64,000 nt of DNA from Nonomuraea gerenzanensis. GTDB lineage: Bacteria > Actinomycetota > Actinomycetes > Streptosporangiales > Streptosporangiaceae. Location: NCBI RefSeq assembly GCF_020215645.1, contig NZ_CP084058.1, positions 1,302,001 to 1,366,000 on the forward strand, written 5' to 3'. Below, piece after piece: positions 49,101-60,429 of the stretch (the first letter of the stretch is position 1; every line of letters starts with the position of its first letter). The notes beneath the pieces are model-generated. The model saw only the letters and a list, made by a program, of their open reading frames with translations. It did no database searches and was not told where the DNA came from. A program made the translations under genes and the position numbers.

Positions 49101-49805
49101 GTGGCTCCCGGCATCCTGGGGCGCGTGCTGAACGCCGTCCTGGACCTGGTCCTTCCTCCTGCCTGTGCGGGCTGTGGCGCCAAGGGGGCGTGCTGCTGCC
49201 CGCGGTGCTTCGACGCCCTGACCGCCTCGCCCGCCCGGCGCGTCCCGGTGCCGCGTCCGCGCGGGCTGCCGGACTGCTGGTCGGCGGCGCCGTACGAGGG
49301 GGCGGTGCGCAGGATGATCGTGGCGTACAAGGAGCGGGGAGCCGTCGCGCTGGCCGGGGTGCTGGCCGAGGCGGTGACCCGGACGGTGCTGACCGCCATG
49401 GGGGAGGCGGGCGGGTGGGGCGGTGGCCGGTTCGCCGTCGTGCCGGTGCCGAGTGCGCGCCGGAGTGTGCGGGGCCGGGGTCACGACCCGGTGGGCAGGC
49501 TGGCGGTGCTGGTCGCCGCCCGGCTGCGGGCGCTCGGGCTGGACGCCGAGCCGTGGGCGGGGCTGGGGCAGTGCAGGCGGGTGGCCGATCAGGCGGGTCT
49601 GAGTCGCTCTCTGAGAGCCGTCAACCTCGCAGGGTCACTCCAGGTCGTCCCGGCGGCGAAAGGCCCTCCAGCGGCCGGTGCGCTGCTTCTGGACGACATC
49701 GTGACGACCGGCGCCACCCTCGCCGAGGCGGCCAGGGCCCTGCACGCTGCGGGGATCGCCGTACCGCTGGCCGCGACCGTCGGCGCGACACGCCGAAGAT
49801 CTTGA
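49101..49805 (+). CDS. ComF family phosphoribosyltransferase-like protein
   Basis: 234 residues from GTG. An N-terminal zinc-finger-like Cys cluster PACAGCGAKGACCCPRC (about residues 16-32) precedes a PRTase domain with the PRPP loop LLLDDIVTTGATLAEAA (about 193-209). ComF is needed for DNA uptake in naturally competent bacteria; the role in actinomycetes is unknown. It follows lpqB by 36 nt, the usual actinobacterial order. Confidence 0.88.
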   Translation: MAPGILGRVLNAVLDLVLPPACAGCGAKGACCCPRCFDALTASPARRVPVPRPRGLPDCWSAAPYEGAVRRMIVAYKERGAVALAGVLAEAVTRTVLTAMGEAGGWGGGRFAVVPVPSARRSVRGRGHDPVGRLAVLVAARLRALGLDAEPWAGLGQCRRVADQAGLSRSLRAVNLAGSLQVVPAAKGPPAAGALLLDDIVTTGATLAEAARALHAAGIAVPLAATVGATRRRS

Positions 49806-50432
49806 ATTCTTCATGGTCACGTTCGGTAAAGAAAGATCCAAATCAGGATCCTAACCCGGAGGTCACATGTCACTTTCCCTAGACCGGCAGCCCCGCTGCT
49901 CGGGTGGCGGGAGCCCCGTACGCATAAGGGTTGCCGATCGGTTAAACGGGGCATCGGAAGGCGCTTTCCCACCGGCTCGGCATCACGGACGGTGATCCTC
50001 CTGCCGAGCCTCAGGCTGACATTCGTGCTGGATGCGGATAGCGTTCCTACATGGCACCCGTTCGGGTCCGTGGTTGCGCAGGGTCGGGGTCCCCGGCTCT
50101 GCTAGCCGATGCCAGCCGCAGGCAAAACGGTCCACGTAAGGCGACTCTTTGTCGACCGATCACGGTGCGGCTTAGGGGTAAGTCCTGCCTTCCCGGGGGT
50201 CCAGATGTCCCCCGCCAGAAGAGAAGGGCAGTAGTGGCGACAGAGCTGCGAAATCCTCAGCAGGCGGATGTGGGGTCGAAGACCAGGTCGGCCGGGCGGG
50301 TGCCTTCAGAGTTCCCGGTGACGCAGCGTCGGAAGTGGGTAACCGTGACAGAAAGGCAGCCAGCACACCCCGTCCGACGTGCACCTCGTCGGGCGCTCTT
50401 GCTCAGTCGTTAGACCGAAGGGGGGCTGTTGC
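49806..50432. other. Gene-free region and long leader upstream of hpf
   Basis: 627 nt with no well-supported gene. It contains a strong hairpin at 49974-50010 and several smaller stems further on. A 60-codon GTG frame behind GAAGGG (50233-50415) ends just before hpf but has poor protein-like character. No riboswitch family is recognised. The region is large for an actinomycete intergenic gap and suggests leader control of hpf. Confidence 0.5.
49974..50010 (+). ncRNA. Strong hairpin in the comF-hpf intergenic region
   Basis: Outer arms GGCTCGGC / GCCGAGCC and inner arms ATCAC / GTGAT pair perfectly, with a one-sided 6-nt bulge. There is no T-tract, so it is more likely a structured leader element or RNA processing site than a terminator. 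Confidence 0.4.
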
Positions 50433-51101
50433 ATGGACATCATCGTCAAGGGCCGGCACACAGGAGTGAGTGATCGGTTCCGCGACCACGTGACGACCAA
50501 GCTGGCCAGGATCGAACGTCTGGACAACAAACTCATCCGAGTTGATGTGGAGGTGTCGAAGGAGCGTAATCCTCGCCTCGCCGGACAGCGCGAGCGCGTC
50601 GAGCTCACCATTCACTCCCGAGGGCCGGCCATCCGCGCCGAGGCCTCGGCCGACGACCGATTCGCAGCCCTCGATCTAGCCCTCGACAAGCTGGAAGGCC
50701 GCCTGAGAAGGCTGTCCGACCGGCGCAAGGTCCACCACGGCAACCACTGCCCGCCTTCGGTGGCGGAGATCACCGCGACGCTCCCTGACGCCGCCGACCT
50801 GGCGCCCCGCAAGCAGCCCGACGTCCCCAAGCAGGCCGAGCCAGACGAGGACGAGCTGCAGCAGAAGAGCGACCAGCTCTACGACGACATCGTCCCCATC
50901 GAGATGGACGGCGACGGCCCGCTCATCGTCCGCGAGAAGTTCCACCGCGCCGAGCCCATGACCATCGACCAGGCCCTCCTGGAGATGGAGCTGGTCGGCC
51001 ACGATTTCTACCTGTTCCGTGACAAGGAGAGCGGCCAGCCGTGCGTCGTCTACAACAGACGCGGCTACAACTACGGCGTGTTGCGGCTCGTAGAGCCCTG
51101 A
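50433..51101 (+). CDS. hpf: Ribosome hibernation promoting factor, long form
   Basis: 222 residues. The N-terminal ribosome-binding domain MDIIVKGRHTGVSDRFRDHV and RIERLDNKLIRVDVEVSKE (residues 1-100), an acidic linker, and the C-terminal dimerisation domain PMTIDQALLEMELVGHDFYLFRDKESG-like text (about 160-222) identify long HPF, which makes 100S ribosomes in stationary phase. ATG behind GAAGGGGGG. The gene has a 600-nt upstream gap, which may carry its stress promoter. Confidence 0.94.
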   Translation: MDIIVKGRHTGVSDRFRDHVTTKLARIERLDNKLIRVDVEVSKERNPRLAGQRERVELTIHSRGPAIRAEASADDRFAALDLALDKLEGRLRRLSDRRKVHHGNHCPPSVAEITATLPDAADLAPRKQPDVPKQAEPDEDELQQKSDQLYDDIVPIEMDGDGPLIVREKFHRAEPMTIDQALLEMELVGHDFYLFRDKESGQPCVVYNRRGYNYGVLRLVEP

Positions 51102-51196
51102 TCGCGCGCTGAAAGATCTTCTCGACCACCCGAGAACCGCGGGTACGTGCCATCATGGCGGTTCGAACGGCTCTGGCCCCCCGACGAGGAGGAGAC

Positions 51197-51322
51197 GTGA
51201 GCGAGCTCAGTCAGGTAGGGATGAGCGAGCGAAGCGAGGCAATGGCAGGCGCGAGGCAGGCCGTCATCAGGCCCGCCGTCACGAGGCTGGTCGTCACGAG
51301 CCTCTCCGGGGAGGCTTCGTGA
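51197..51322 (+). CDS. Candidate 41-residue protein coupled to the response regulator
   Basis: GTG behind GAGGAGGAGAC opens 41 codons without a stop and ends in TGA overlapping the GTG of the next gene (GTGA). The peptide starts MSELSQVGMSERSEAMAGAR and contains VIRPAVTRLVVTSL. There is no signal peptide or family match. A perfect Shine-Dalgarno and the 4-nt overlap favour translation. It may be a real small protein or a leader that only delivers ribosomes to the regulator. Confidence 0.5.
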   Translation: MSELSQVGMSERSEAMAGARQAVIRPAVTRLVVTSLSGEAS

Positions 51323-52017
51323 CCGAGTCCGGCGAGACCCGCGCGCAGGCGAGCGAGCCGATCCGCGTGCTGATCGTCGACGATCACGAGCTGATCCGGC
51401 GGAGCCTGGCGCTGGCGCTGGCTGCCGAGCCTGACATCGAGGTGGTCGGTGAGGCGAGCGACGGGCAGGAGGCGGTCGAACTGGCCGATCGCCTCATGCC
51501 TGACGTCGCGCTCATGGACGTACGCATGCCCAGGCAGGACGGGATCGAGGCGACGAAGGGCATCAAGGCCTCGGTCCCGAGCACCCGCATCATCATGCTG
51601 ACGGTGAGCGACGAGGAAGAGGATCTCTTCGAGGCCATCAAGGCGGGAGCCACCGGCTACCTGCTGAAGGACGTCCAGATCAACGACGTCCCCGCCGCGG
51701 TGCGCGGTGTGCACGAGGGCCAGTCGCTGATCAATCCGGCGATGGCGGCGAAGCTCATCAGCGAGTTCGCCAACATGAGCCGTGAGAAGGGCGAGCGTCC
51801 GCCTCAGCTTCCTGTGCCCCGGTTGACCGACCGGGAGATGGAGGTGCTGCGGCTGGTGGCCAAGGGCATGAACAACCGGGAGATCGCCAAGCAGTTGTTC
51901 ATCTCCGAGAACACTGTGAAGAATCACGTGCGCAACATTCTCGACAAGCTGCAGTTGCATTCGCGGATGGAGGCTGTGGTGTACGCGGTTCGGGAGCGGA
52001 TGCTCGAGATCACCTGA
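51319..52017 (+). CDS. NarL/FixJ-family response regulator
   Basis: 232 residues. The receiver has DDH at 21-23, the phospho-acceptor D67 (VALMDVRMPRQDG), TVSDEEED and the lysine in LLKDVQ. The C-terminal LuxR-type HTH reads LTDREMEVLRLVAKGMNNREIAKQLFISENTVKNHVRNIL. No kinase gene is adjacent, so the partner is unknown. Its place between hpf and secA is conserved in actinobacteria. The GTG start overlaps the small upstream ORF; no other good Shine-Dalgarno is seen. Confidence 0.92.
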   Translation: MTESGETRAQASEPIRVLIVDDHELIRRSLALALAAEPDIEVVGEASDGQEAVELADRLMPDVALMDVRMPRQDGIEATKGIKASVPSTRIIMLTVSDEEEDLFEAIKAGATGYLLKDVQINDVPAAVRGVHEGQSLINPAMAAKLISEFANMSREKGERPPQLPVPRLTDREMEVLRLVAKGMNNREIAKQLFISENTVKNHVRNILDKLQLHSRMEAVVYAVRERMLEIT

Positions 52018-52147
52018 TCTCTTCCGTCTCGCTGCGGTCCGCGCGTCGCTGCGTGCTCCTCCGCCGGCCGCGCTTGCCCGCCTCAGCGCCGCCCTGCCCG
52101 GACCGGCCCGATCGCCCGGGAGCGCCCGCCCGAGCCGACCGTGTGCC

Positions 52148-52205
52148 GGGCTCGGGCGCGGGCTCCGTTCGGACGCGAGCTTGGACGCGGGCTCGGGCGC
52201 GGGCT
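52148..52205. repeat. Direct repeat between the response regulator and ycaQ-like genes
   Basis: GGGCTCGGGCGCGGGCT occurs twice, 41 bp apart, inside a GC-only low-complexity junction of about 200 nt. No gene is supported there. Confidence 0.6.
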
Positions 52206-52234
52206 TGGGGCGTGGTCGGGGGGCGGGAGGTGGG

Positions 52235-53461
52235 TCAGCTCCCGTCCGCCGGCGTCCGGGATACGGGGGTGGCGGTCAGGGCGGACAGGAGCTCAGGGGA
52301 GTCGGCGCGTTCGACGCGTACGGCGTCGCACCCCACCCACTCCGCCGCCGACCACAGCGCCTCGCTCATGGCGTCGGCCCACTTGGCGGGCGAGAGGCCG
52401 GGCTCCAGGCTGAGCTGCCTGGCCACCAGGGTGGAGCCCTCGCGCGCCGGGTCGACGCGGCCGATCAGGCGCCCGCCGGCCAGCACCGGCATCGTGAAGT
52501 AGCCATGTACGCGCTTGTGCTTGGGGACGTAGAGCTCCAGCGTGTAGGTGAAGCCGAACACCCGCCTGGTGCGCTCACGGTGCCAGATGAGCGAGTCGAA
52601 CGGCGACACCAGCGTGGTGCGGTGGCGGCCACGCGGCTCGGACGCCAGGCCCTCGGGGGCCGCCCAGGCGTTGGCCAGGCCCTGCTTGCCCGGCCAGCCG
52701 GCGACGGTCACGGGCACCAGGCCCGCCGCGCCGCTGAGCAGCACCTCGTCGAGGATCGCCGCGTAGCGGCCCTTGAGGCGGAGGAAGTCGAGGAGGTCGG
52801 TGCGGTTGGCCACGCCCAGGGCGCGCCCGGCCACGCCCGCCAGCCGTACGATGCACTCCTCGTCGGACAGGTCGTCGGCCAGGAGGCCGGCGGGGACCAC
52901 GCGCTCGGCCAGGTCGTAGACGCGGCGCCAGCCGACGCGGCGGGTGCACACCAGCTCGCCGATGTCGAGCAGCCACTCAAGGCCGATCTTGGAGTCGGAC
53001 CAGTCCCACCACGGGCCGCCGTTCTTGGCGCCGCCCACGTCGGAGGTCGTCAGCGGGCCCGACTCGCGGACCTGGTCGAGCAGCTTGTCCACATTGTCGG
53101 GCACCTCGTGCCACCGGTAGCGCCGCTCGCGGTAGGCGCGGCGGCGGAAGGAGTAGAGGGGCCAGTGCTCGATGGGCAGGATGCAGGCGGCGTGGCACCA
53201 GTACTCGAAGCTCTGCGCGGGGTCGTGCCAGTAGGCGCGCTCGACCTTGCGGCGGCCCACCGCGCCGAGGCGGGCGTAGGCGACCAGCTCGTGGGAGCGG
53301 GCCAGGACCGAGATCGTGTCGAGCTGGACGGCGCCGAGCCTGCGCAGCATGGCGTGCACGCCGCCCTTGCGGGCGTCGGCGCCGACGAGGCCCTGCGCGC
53401 GCAGGACGATCCGGCGGGCTTCGTCGGGGGTCAGGTCGGTCACGCCAGTCACGCCGGTCAT
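52235..53461 (-). CDS. YcaQ/AlkX-type DNA crosslink glycosylase (HTH_42 superfamily)
   Basis: 408 residues. Winged-helix repeats with the catalytic QxD motif at Q46-L47-D48 (GAVQLDTISVLARSHELV), as in E. coli YcaQ (AlkX); the streptomycete AlkZ group has QxQ. Later segments are YWCHAACILPIEHWPLY, LVSPFDSLIWHRERTRRVFGF and HGYFTMPVLAGGRLIGRVD. It should unhook interstrand crosslinks from alkylating agents. ATG behind GAAGG. It is a single gene; there is no resistance or biosynthetic cluster beside it. Confidence 0.88.
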   Translation of the reverse strand: MTGVTGVTDLTPDEARRIVLRAQGLVGADARKGGVHAMLRRLGAVQLDTISVLARSHELVAYARLGAVGRRKVERAYWHDPAQSFEYWCHAACILPIEHWPLYSFRRRAYRERRYRWHEVPDNVDKLLDQVRESGPLTTSDVGGAKNGGPWWDWSDSKIGLEWLLDIGELVCTRRVGWRRVYDLAERVVPAGLLADDLSDEECIVRLAGVAGRALGVANRTDLLDFLRLKGRYAAILDEVLLSGAAGLVPVTVAGWPGKQGLANAWAAPEGLASEPRGRHRTTLVSPFDSLIWHRERTRRVFGFTYTLELYVPKHKRVHGYFTMPVLAGGRLIGRVDPAREGSTLVARQLSLEPGLSPAKWADAMSEALWSAAEWVGCDAVRVERADSPELLSALTATPVSRTPADGS

Positions 53462-53609
53462 GCCCGCGCCTTCGGATGGCGATGCATGCGAGCAATCTAG
53501 CGAGGGGGACCGACAGAATCGTCCCGGCGCCGGAGAGGGGGCCCTGACCGGGAACGGGCGCTCGCGGGCCGCGACACGCCCTCGCCACCGCTCGAACCCC
53601 GGCACGCGA

Positions 53610-53642
53610 ACGGCGGGCCGCCCCATGCGGGGCGCCCGCCGT
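53610..53642 (-). terminator. Hairpin downstream of the HGxxPAAW-like gene
   Basis: Arms ACGGCGGG-C-CGCCCC and GGGGCG-CCCGCCGT pair over 14 bp with one bulged C and a 3-nt loop. It lies 22 nt after the gene end on the minus strand, and the tract following it is not T-rich. Confidence 0.6.
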
Positions 53643-53664
53643 AGAAGCGTGGGTCAGCTGTGAC

Positions 53665-53925
53665 TCAGCGGTGATCCTCGGCGCGCATGCCCACCCGCGG
53701 AGCGTCGATCACGACGTCGGTGAAGATGTCGAAGACGAGGGCCAGGATGCCGCCGACGACGAACAGCCCGGCACCGATCCAGATGAGCGTCCAGTTCGCG
53801 GCCGTCATCCCGAAGCCGGCCACGACGGTGCCCACGAGCATCACCGTCACCGCGAGCCACGAGGACGCCCGCCCGCCGTGGCTGCCGAGATTCTCCGTAT
53901 GCTCCGACTTCTTCCCCTCAACCAT
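53665..53925 (-). CDS. HGxxPAAW-like small membrane protein
   Basis: 86 residues with two helices: LAVTVMLVGTVVAGFGMTA and IWIGAGLFVVGGILALVFDI. A charged lead KKSEHTENLGSHGGRASSW carries an HGGRASSW variant of the HGxxPAAW motif found in small actinobacterial membrane proteins. The ATG giving MVEGKKSEH is used. It is divergent from secA. The function is unknown. Confidence 0.75.
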   Translation of the reverse strand: MVEGKKSEHTENLGSHGGRASSWLAVTVMLVGTVVAGFGMTAANWTLIWIGAGLFVVGGILALVFDIFTDVVIDAPRVGMRAEDHR

Positions 53926-54149
53926 GACAAATCCTTCCTTTGCCGGATTTCCCGCTATTGGTGCGAGCCGGCTCTCCACCGGCATACCCTCTGCCTTGCC
54001 CCCATTCTCCCAGACGGGTTCTGCGCCCTCGTCGTCACGGTGGCTGTGTCTGGTTGCGGAACCGCCTACGATGGCTAACGGGGAAGTTTGTCTCGGCCTC
54101 TCCTCCTGGCGGCGCCGCCGGGGTAGACCTGCGAGGAGCTTTACATAAA

Positions 54150-56939
<2,790 letters not shown>

Positions 56940-56954
56940 CCTGACCTTCCCAGG

Positions 56955-56985
56955 CCCCCGCTTCCGATTCTCCCGGAGGCGGGGG
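56955..56985 (+). terminator. Terminator hairpin after secA
   Basis: CCCCCGCTTCCG pairs with CGGAGGCGGGGG (one G-U) around a 7-nt loop, 16 nt after the stop. No T-tract follows. Confidence 0.75.
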
Positions 56986-57001
56986 TCTGGCGGTTTCGCC
57001 A

Positions 57002-57082
57002 AGCTCACGCCGTCTCGAAGCCGGGTCAGGCTCACGCCGCCTCGAAGCCGGGTCAGGCTCAGGCCGTCTCGAAATCGGTGAC
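57002..57082. repeat. Three 27-bp tandem repeats overlapping the end of the DUF6459 gene
   Basis: Units start GGCTCACGCCG and contain CTCGAAGCCGGG. The third unit is the true 3' end of the gene, including the stop; the two others lie downstream of it. The 27-bp period keeps frame, so two further in-frame TGA codons follow at 27-nt steps. Confidence 0.88.
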
Positions 57083-57427
57083 CAACCATTGATGGCCGTG
57101 CCGTTCCAGGCGCAGCGCGAGCACGTGGTTGCGGTCGCCGCAGTGGACCAGGGCGCACATCTCGATGGCGCCGTCCTGTGGCTGCTTCAGGTGCACGCTG
57201 CCGGTGAACGGCGGGCGGCTGGCATGGATCATCTGGCCGGCCCGTACCAGGGCCTGGTAGGCGCGGCCGGTGAGCCGGTCGGCCAGGATCTGCGGCGGGC
57301 GGCGGCCGGCCAGCACCTCTGCCAGGGCCTGGGTCAGGTGGCGCAGCTTGCGCTCGTCGGGTTGAGCACCCGGGGCTCCCCAGGTCATCGGGGTCAGGGC
57401 CAGCGCGCCATCGGTCTCCGCGGACAT
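57059..57427 (-). CDS. DUF6459 / Rv3235-like protein
   Basis: 122 residues. A pattern ERKLRHLTQALAEVLAGRRPPQILADRLTGRAYQAL and VHLKQPQDGAIEMCALVHCGDRNHVLALRLERHGHQWLVTDFE (quoted in parts) matches the Rv3235-like family found near secA in actinobacteria. It looks like a small alpha-plus-beta domain with no known activity. The ATG giving MSAETDG is used; a longer reading is possible. Its end forms part of a 27-bp tandem repeat. Confidence 0.8.
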   Translation of the reverse strand: MSAETDGALALTPMTWGAPGAQPDERKLRHLTQALAEVLAGRRPPQILADRLTGRAYQALVRAGQMIHASRPPFTGSVHLKQPQDGAIEMCALVHCGDRNHVLALRLERHGHQWLVTDFETA

Positions 57428-57593
57428 GGCATCTCCGATTCTCGACATAAAAGAAAGAGTCGATAAAAGGAGTTTTCGGTCCGGCCCAAGAATACGAAGC
57501 ACGCCAACTTGCGGGCCCGTGGCTGTAGCTGGTCCGGGTTTGTAGGGAAAAGCTGGTGCGGGCGCGGGCCTTTGGGATGGATGAATCGCGGGG

Positions 57594-58877
57594 TTACGGC
57601 TCGCGGCCCGGAGTGGGCAGGTCGAGCCAGCGGATCAGCAGCGTGAACAGGGTGTAGTAGACCACCAGGTACGCCACGCCGAACCCGATGATCAGGCCCA
57701 GGCCGTGCGTGTTGGACTTGCTGGCGTTCAGCAGCAGGTCGATGGCGCCGCCCGAGAACGTGAAGCCCAGGCGGGCGCCCAGCTCGGCCAGCACGGCCAT
57801 GGACACGCCGGTCAGCAGCGCGTGGGTGGCGAAGAGGGCGGGGGCGACGAAGATGAAGGCGAACTCCAGGGGCTCGGTGATGCCCGTGACGAAGGCCGTC
57901 AGTGCGGCCGACAGCAGGATGCCGCCGACCGCCTTCCTGCGCTCCGGCGGGGCGGCGCGCCACATCGCCAGCGCGGCTCCCAGCAGGCCGAACATCATGA
58001 CGGGGAAGAAGCCGGTCATGAAGACGCCCGCGCCCTGCTCCCCGGCGAAGTAGCAGTTCAGGTCGCCCGCCGCGTCCCGGGTGGCGCCGTCCACGCCCGC
58101 GTGGCACGCGGGGACCGTGAACCAGACGATCGTGTTGAGGAAGTGGTGCAGACCGATGGGGATGAGCAGGCGGTTGGCCACGCCGTAGATGCCGGTGCCG
58201 GCCGTGCCGTGGGCGGAGAGCCAGTCGCCCGCCTGCTCCAGCCAGTCGCCCACCGGGCGCCACAGGAGGCCGAACAGCACGCCCAGGAGCAGGGCCGCCA
58301 CGGCGGTGATGATCGGGACCGAGCGCCGGCCGCCGAAGAAGGCCAGCCAGGACGGCAGCTTGACGCGGTGGAAGCGTTGCCAGAGGAGCGCGGCGGTGAG
58401 GCCGATGAGGATGCCGCCCAGGACGCCGGTGGGGTTCGGGGCGGCCAGGTCGAGCGCGGGGGTGCCGTTCCGGAGGGTCGTCGAGACCTTGGCATAGACG
58501 GCGCCGCTGCCCGCCTCGAAGAAGAGCGTCTTGGTCACGTGGTCGAAGACGAGGTAGCCGACCAGGGCCGCCAGCGCGGTGGAGCCGTCGGACTTGCGCG
58601 CGAAGCCGATCGCCACCCCCACGGCGAACAGCAGCGGCAGGTTGTCGAACAGGGCGCCGCCCGCCGCCGCCATCACCCTGGCCACCGGCAGGAGCCAGGG
58701 GAGCGCGCCGCCGAGTCCGTCCGCGCCGAGCAGGTCGTCCTGGCCGAAGCGGTAGAGGAGCCCGGCGGCGGGGAGCACGGCGATGGGCATCATCAGGGAG
58801 CGGCCGATGCGTTGCAGGACGGCGAAGAGCGCCGCCCACGACGGTAGCCCGGACCGGGGCGGGGCCGGGTGCTGCAT
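57594..58877 (-). CDS. PTS transporter EIIC subunit, N-acetylglucosamine type, copy 1
   Basis: 427 residues with about ten helices. EIIC of the glucose/GlcNAc superfamily: RIGRSLMMPIAVLPAAGLL start, LFDNLPLLFAVGVAIGFARK, the substrate-site motif LIPIGLHHFLNTIVWF, and GITEPLEFAFIFVAP. It has no fused EIIA or EIIB, as in streptomycete NagE2. The start is uncertain: ATG is used, but a GTG 12 nt upstream is possible. It lies 80 nt after the second copy. Confidence 0.9.
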   Translation of the reverse strand: MQHPAPPRSGLPSWAALFAVLQRIGRSLMMPIAVLPAAGLLYRFGQDDLLGADGLGGALPWLLPVARVMAAAGGALFDNLPLLFAVGVAIGFARKSDGSTALAALVGYLVFDHVTKTLFFEAGSGAVYAKVSTTLRNGTPALDLAAPNPTGVLGGILIGLTAALLWQRFHRVKLPSWLAFFGGRRSVPIITAVAALLLGVLFGLLWRPVGDWLEQAGDWLSAHGTAGTGIYGVANRLLIPIGLHHFLNTIVWFTVPACHAGVDGATRDAAGDLNCYFAGEQGAGVFMTGFFPVMMFGLLGAALAMWRAAPPERRKAVGGILLSAALTAFVTGITEPLEFAFIFVAPALFATHALLTGVSMAVLAELGARLGFTFSGGAIDLLLNASKSNTHGLGLIIGFGVAYLVVYYTLFTLLIRWLDLPTPGREP

Positions 58878-58957
58878 GGCCGTGGTCACCCCCACGTGAG
58901 TGCCGGCGTGGGGGTCCGGTGGGGTTACTACCCCGCGGGGGATCTCGCCGAACCGCG

Positions 58958-60301
58958 CTAGGTCTCGCCCGAGTCGAGGTCGGGCTCGGGTTCGCGGCCC
59001 GGCGTCATGATGTTCAGCTTGCGGATGAGGAACGTGAACACGACGTAGTAGACCAGGCCGTAGATCACGCCCAGGATCAGGATGCCGGTCAGGTTCTCGG
59101 TGTTCGACTTGCTGGCGTTCAGCAGCAGGTCGAGCAGCCCGGCGGAGAAGCCGAAGCCGAGCTGCCCGCCGATCAGCGTGGTCAGCGCCATCGCCAGGCC
59201 CGTCAGGATCGCGTGCACGACCAGCAGCAGCGGCGCCACGAAGATGAAGGCGAACTCGATCGGCTCGGTGATCCCGGTGACGAACGAGGCCAGCGCCGCC
59301 GACAGCATGATGCCGCCCACGGTGGCCCGCCGGTGTGCGGGGGCCGCGCGCCACATGGCCAGCGCGGCGGCCGGCAGCGCGAACATCATGACGGGGAAGA
59401 AGCCCGCCATGAACTGGCCGGAGTGGGGAGCGCCGCCGAAGTAGCAGTTCCAGTCGCCGCCGAGCACCTGGCCGCCGACGTCGCACTGCGGCACCACGTA
59501 CCAGACCACGGAGTTGACGAAGTGGTGCAGGCCGAGCGGGATGAGCAGGCGGTTGATCAGGCCGTAGATGCCGGTGCCGATCGGGCCGATGGCGGCCAGG
59601 GCCTCGCCCGCGTGGCGGATCCACTCGCCGATCACCGGCCAGAGCCAGCCGAAGAGCACGCCCAGCAGCAGGGCCACGATGGAGGTGATGATGGGCACGA
59701 AGCGCCGGCCGCCGAAGAAGGCCAGCCAGGACGGCAGCTTGATGCGGTGGAAACGCTGCCACAGGAGCGCGGTGACCAGGCCGATGACGATGCCGCCGAG
59801 CACCTTGGTGGGGTTCTGGATGCCGTTGTCGACGATCTCCTTGATGCCCTGGGCCTCGACCACCTTGACGGCGACGGTGTCCCTGATGTCCGAGCCGAAG
59901 AACATGACCTTGGTCACCCGGTCGAAGACGAGGTAGCCGACCACGGCGGCCAGCGCGGTGGAGCCGTCGGACTTGCGCGCGAAGCCGATCGCCACCCCCA
60001 CGGCGAACAGCAGCGGCAGGTTGTCGAACAGGGCGGCCCCGGCGGCGGCCAGCACGGCGGCGACCTCGTTCATCCACGCCATTCCCGCGACGTCGGCCAG
60101 GCCGCCCGGCTCCGCGCCGTTGGAGCCGAGCATGTCGGGCTGGCCGAAGCGTTGCAGCAGGGCGGCCGCGGGGAGCGCGGCGATGGGCAGCATGAGGGAG
60201 CGGCCCAGCCGCTGAAGCACGGTCATCACGCGAGCGAACGGCGAGGGCCGGGCGGTGGCGGAGGGGGTTTCGTTCACATGCTCGTTCACATGCTCGTTCA
60301 C
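58958..60301 (-). CDS. PTS transporter EIIC subunit, N-acetylglucosamine type, copy 2
   Basis: 447 residues from GTG behind GGAGGA (an upstream TTG is less likely). The N-terminus repeats NEHVNEHVNE, from a 12-bp duplication. The membrane part is collinear with the next copy: LLPIAALPAAALLQRFGQ-type lead, LFDNLPLLFAVGVAIGFARK, LIPLGLHHFVNSVVWYVVP, GITEPIEFAFIFVAP. Tandem duplication with clear divergence suggests different substrate ranges or affinities. It lies 128 nt downstream of dasR on the same strand. Confidence 0.9.
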   Translation of the reverse strand: MNEHVNEHVNETPSATARPSPFARVMTVLQRLGRSLMLPIAALPAAALLQRFGQPDMLGSNGAEPGGLADVAGMAWMNEVAAVLAAAGAALFDNLPLLFAVGVAIGFARKSDGSTALAAVVGYLVFDRVTKVMFFGSDIRDTVAVKVVEAQGIKEIVDNGIQNPTKVLGGIVIGLVTALLWQRFHRIKLPSWLAFFGGRRFVPIITSIVALLLGVLFGWLWPVIGEWIRHAGEALAAIGPIGTGIYGLINRLLIPLGLHHFVNSVVWYVVPQCDVGGQVLGGDWNCYFGGAPHSGQFMAGFFPVMMFALPAAALAMWRAAPAHRRATVGGIMLSAALASFVTGITEPIEFAFIFVAPLLLVVHAILTGLAMALTTLIGGQLGFGFSAGLLDLLLNASKSNTENLTGILILGVIYGLVYYVVFTFLIRKLNIMTPGREPEPDLDSGET

Positions 60302-60385
60302 CGGGCGTTCCTCCAAGGCGTGGAAGTGCCAGGAGTCATGAGGCGCCGGACGCGGCGGCTCGTCGGCCGAGTCTGGCGGCGATCG

Positions 60386-60409
60386 GGGCGCGACTCAAGA
60401 GCCGCGCCC
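60386..60409 (-). terminator. Hairpin after dasR
   Basis: GGGCGCG and CGCGCCC pair perfectly around a 10-nt loop, 21 nt downstream of dasR on the minus strand. Without a T-tract it may only attenuate read-through into the EIIC genes. Confidence 0.5.
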
Positions 60410-60429
60410 GGTGGGCGTCGGGGTGGGGG

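Noticed and set aside
50233..50415. 60-codon GTG frame just before hpf
   Set aside because: It has a fair Shine-Dalgarno, but the product is basic and low-information and the region looks like a structured leader.
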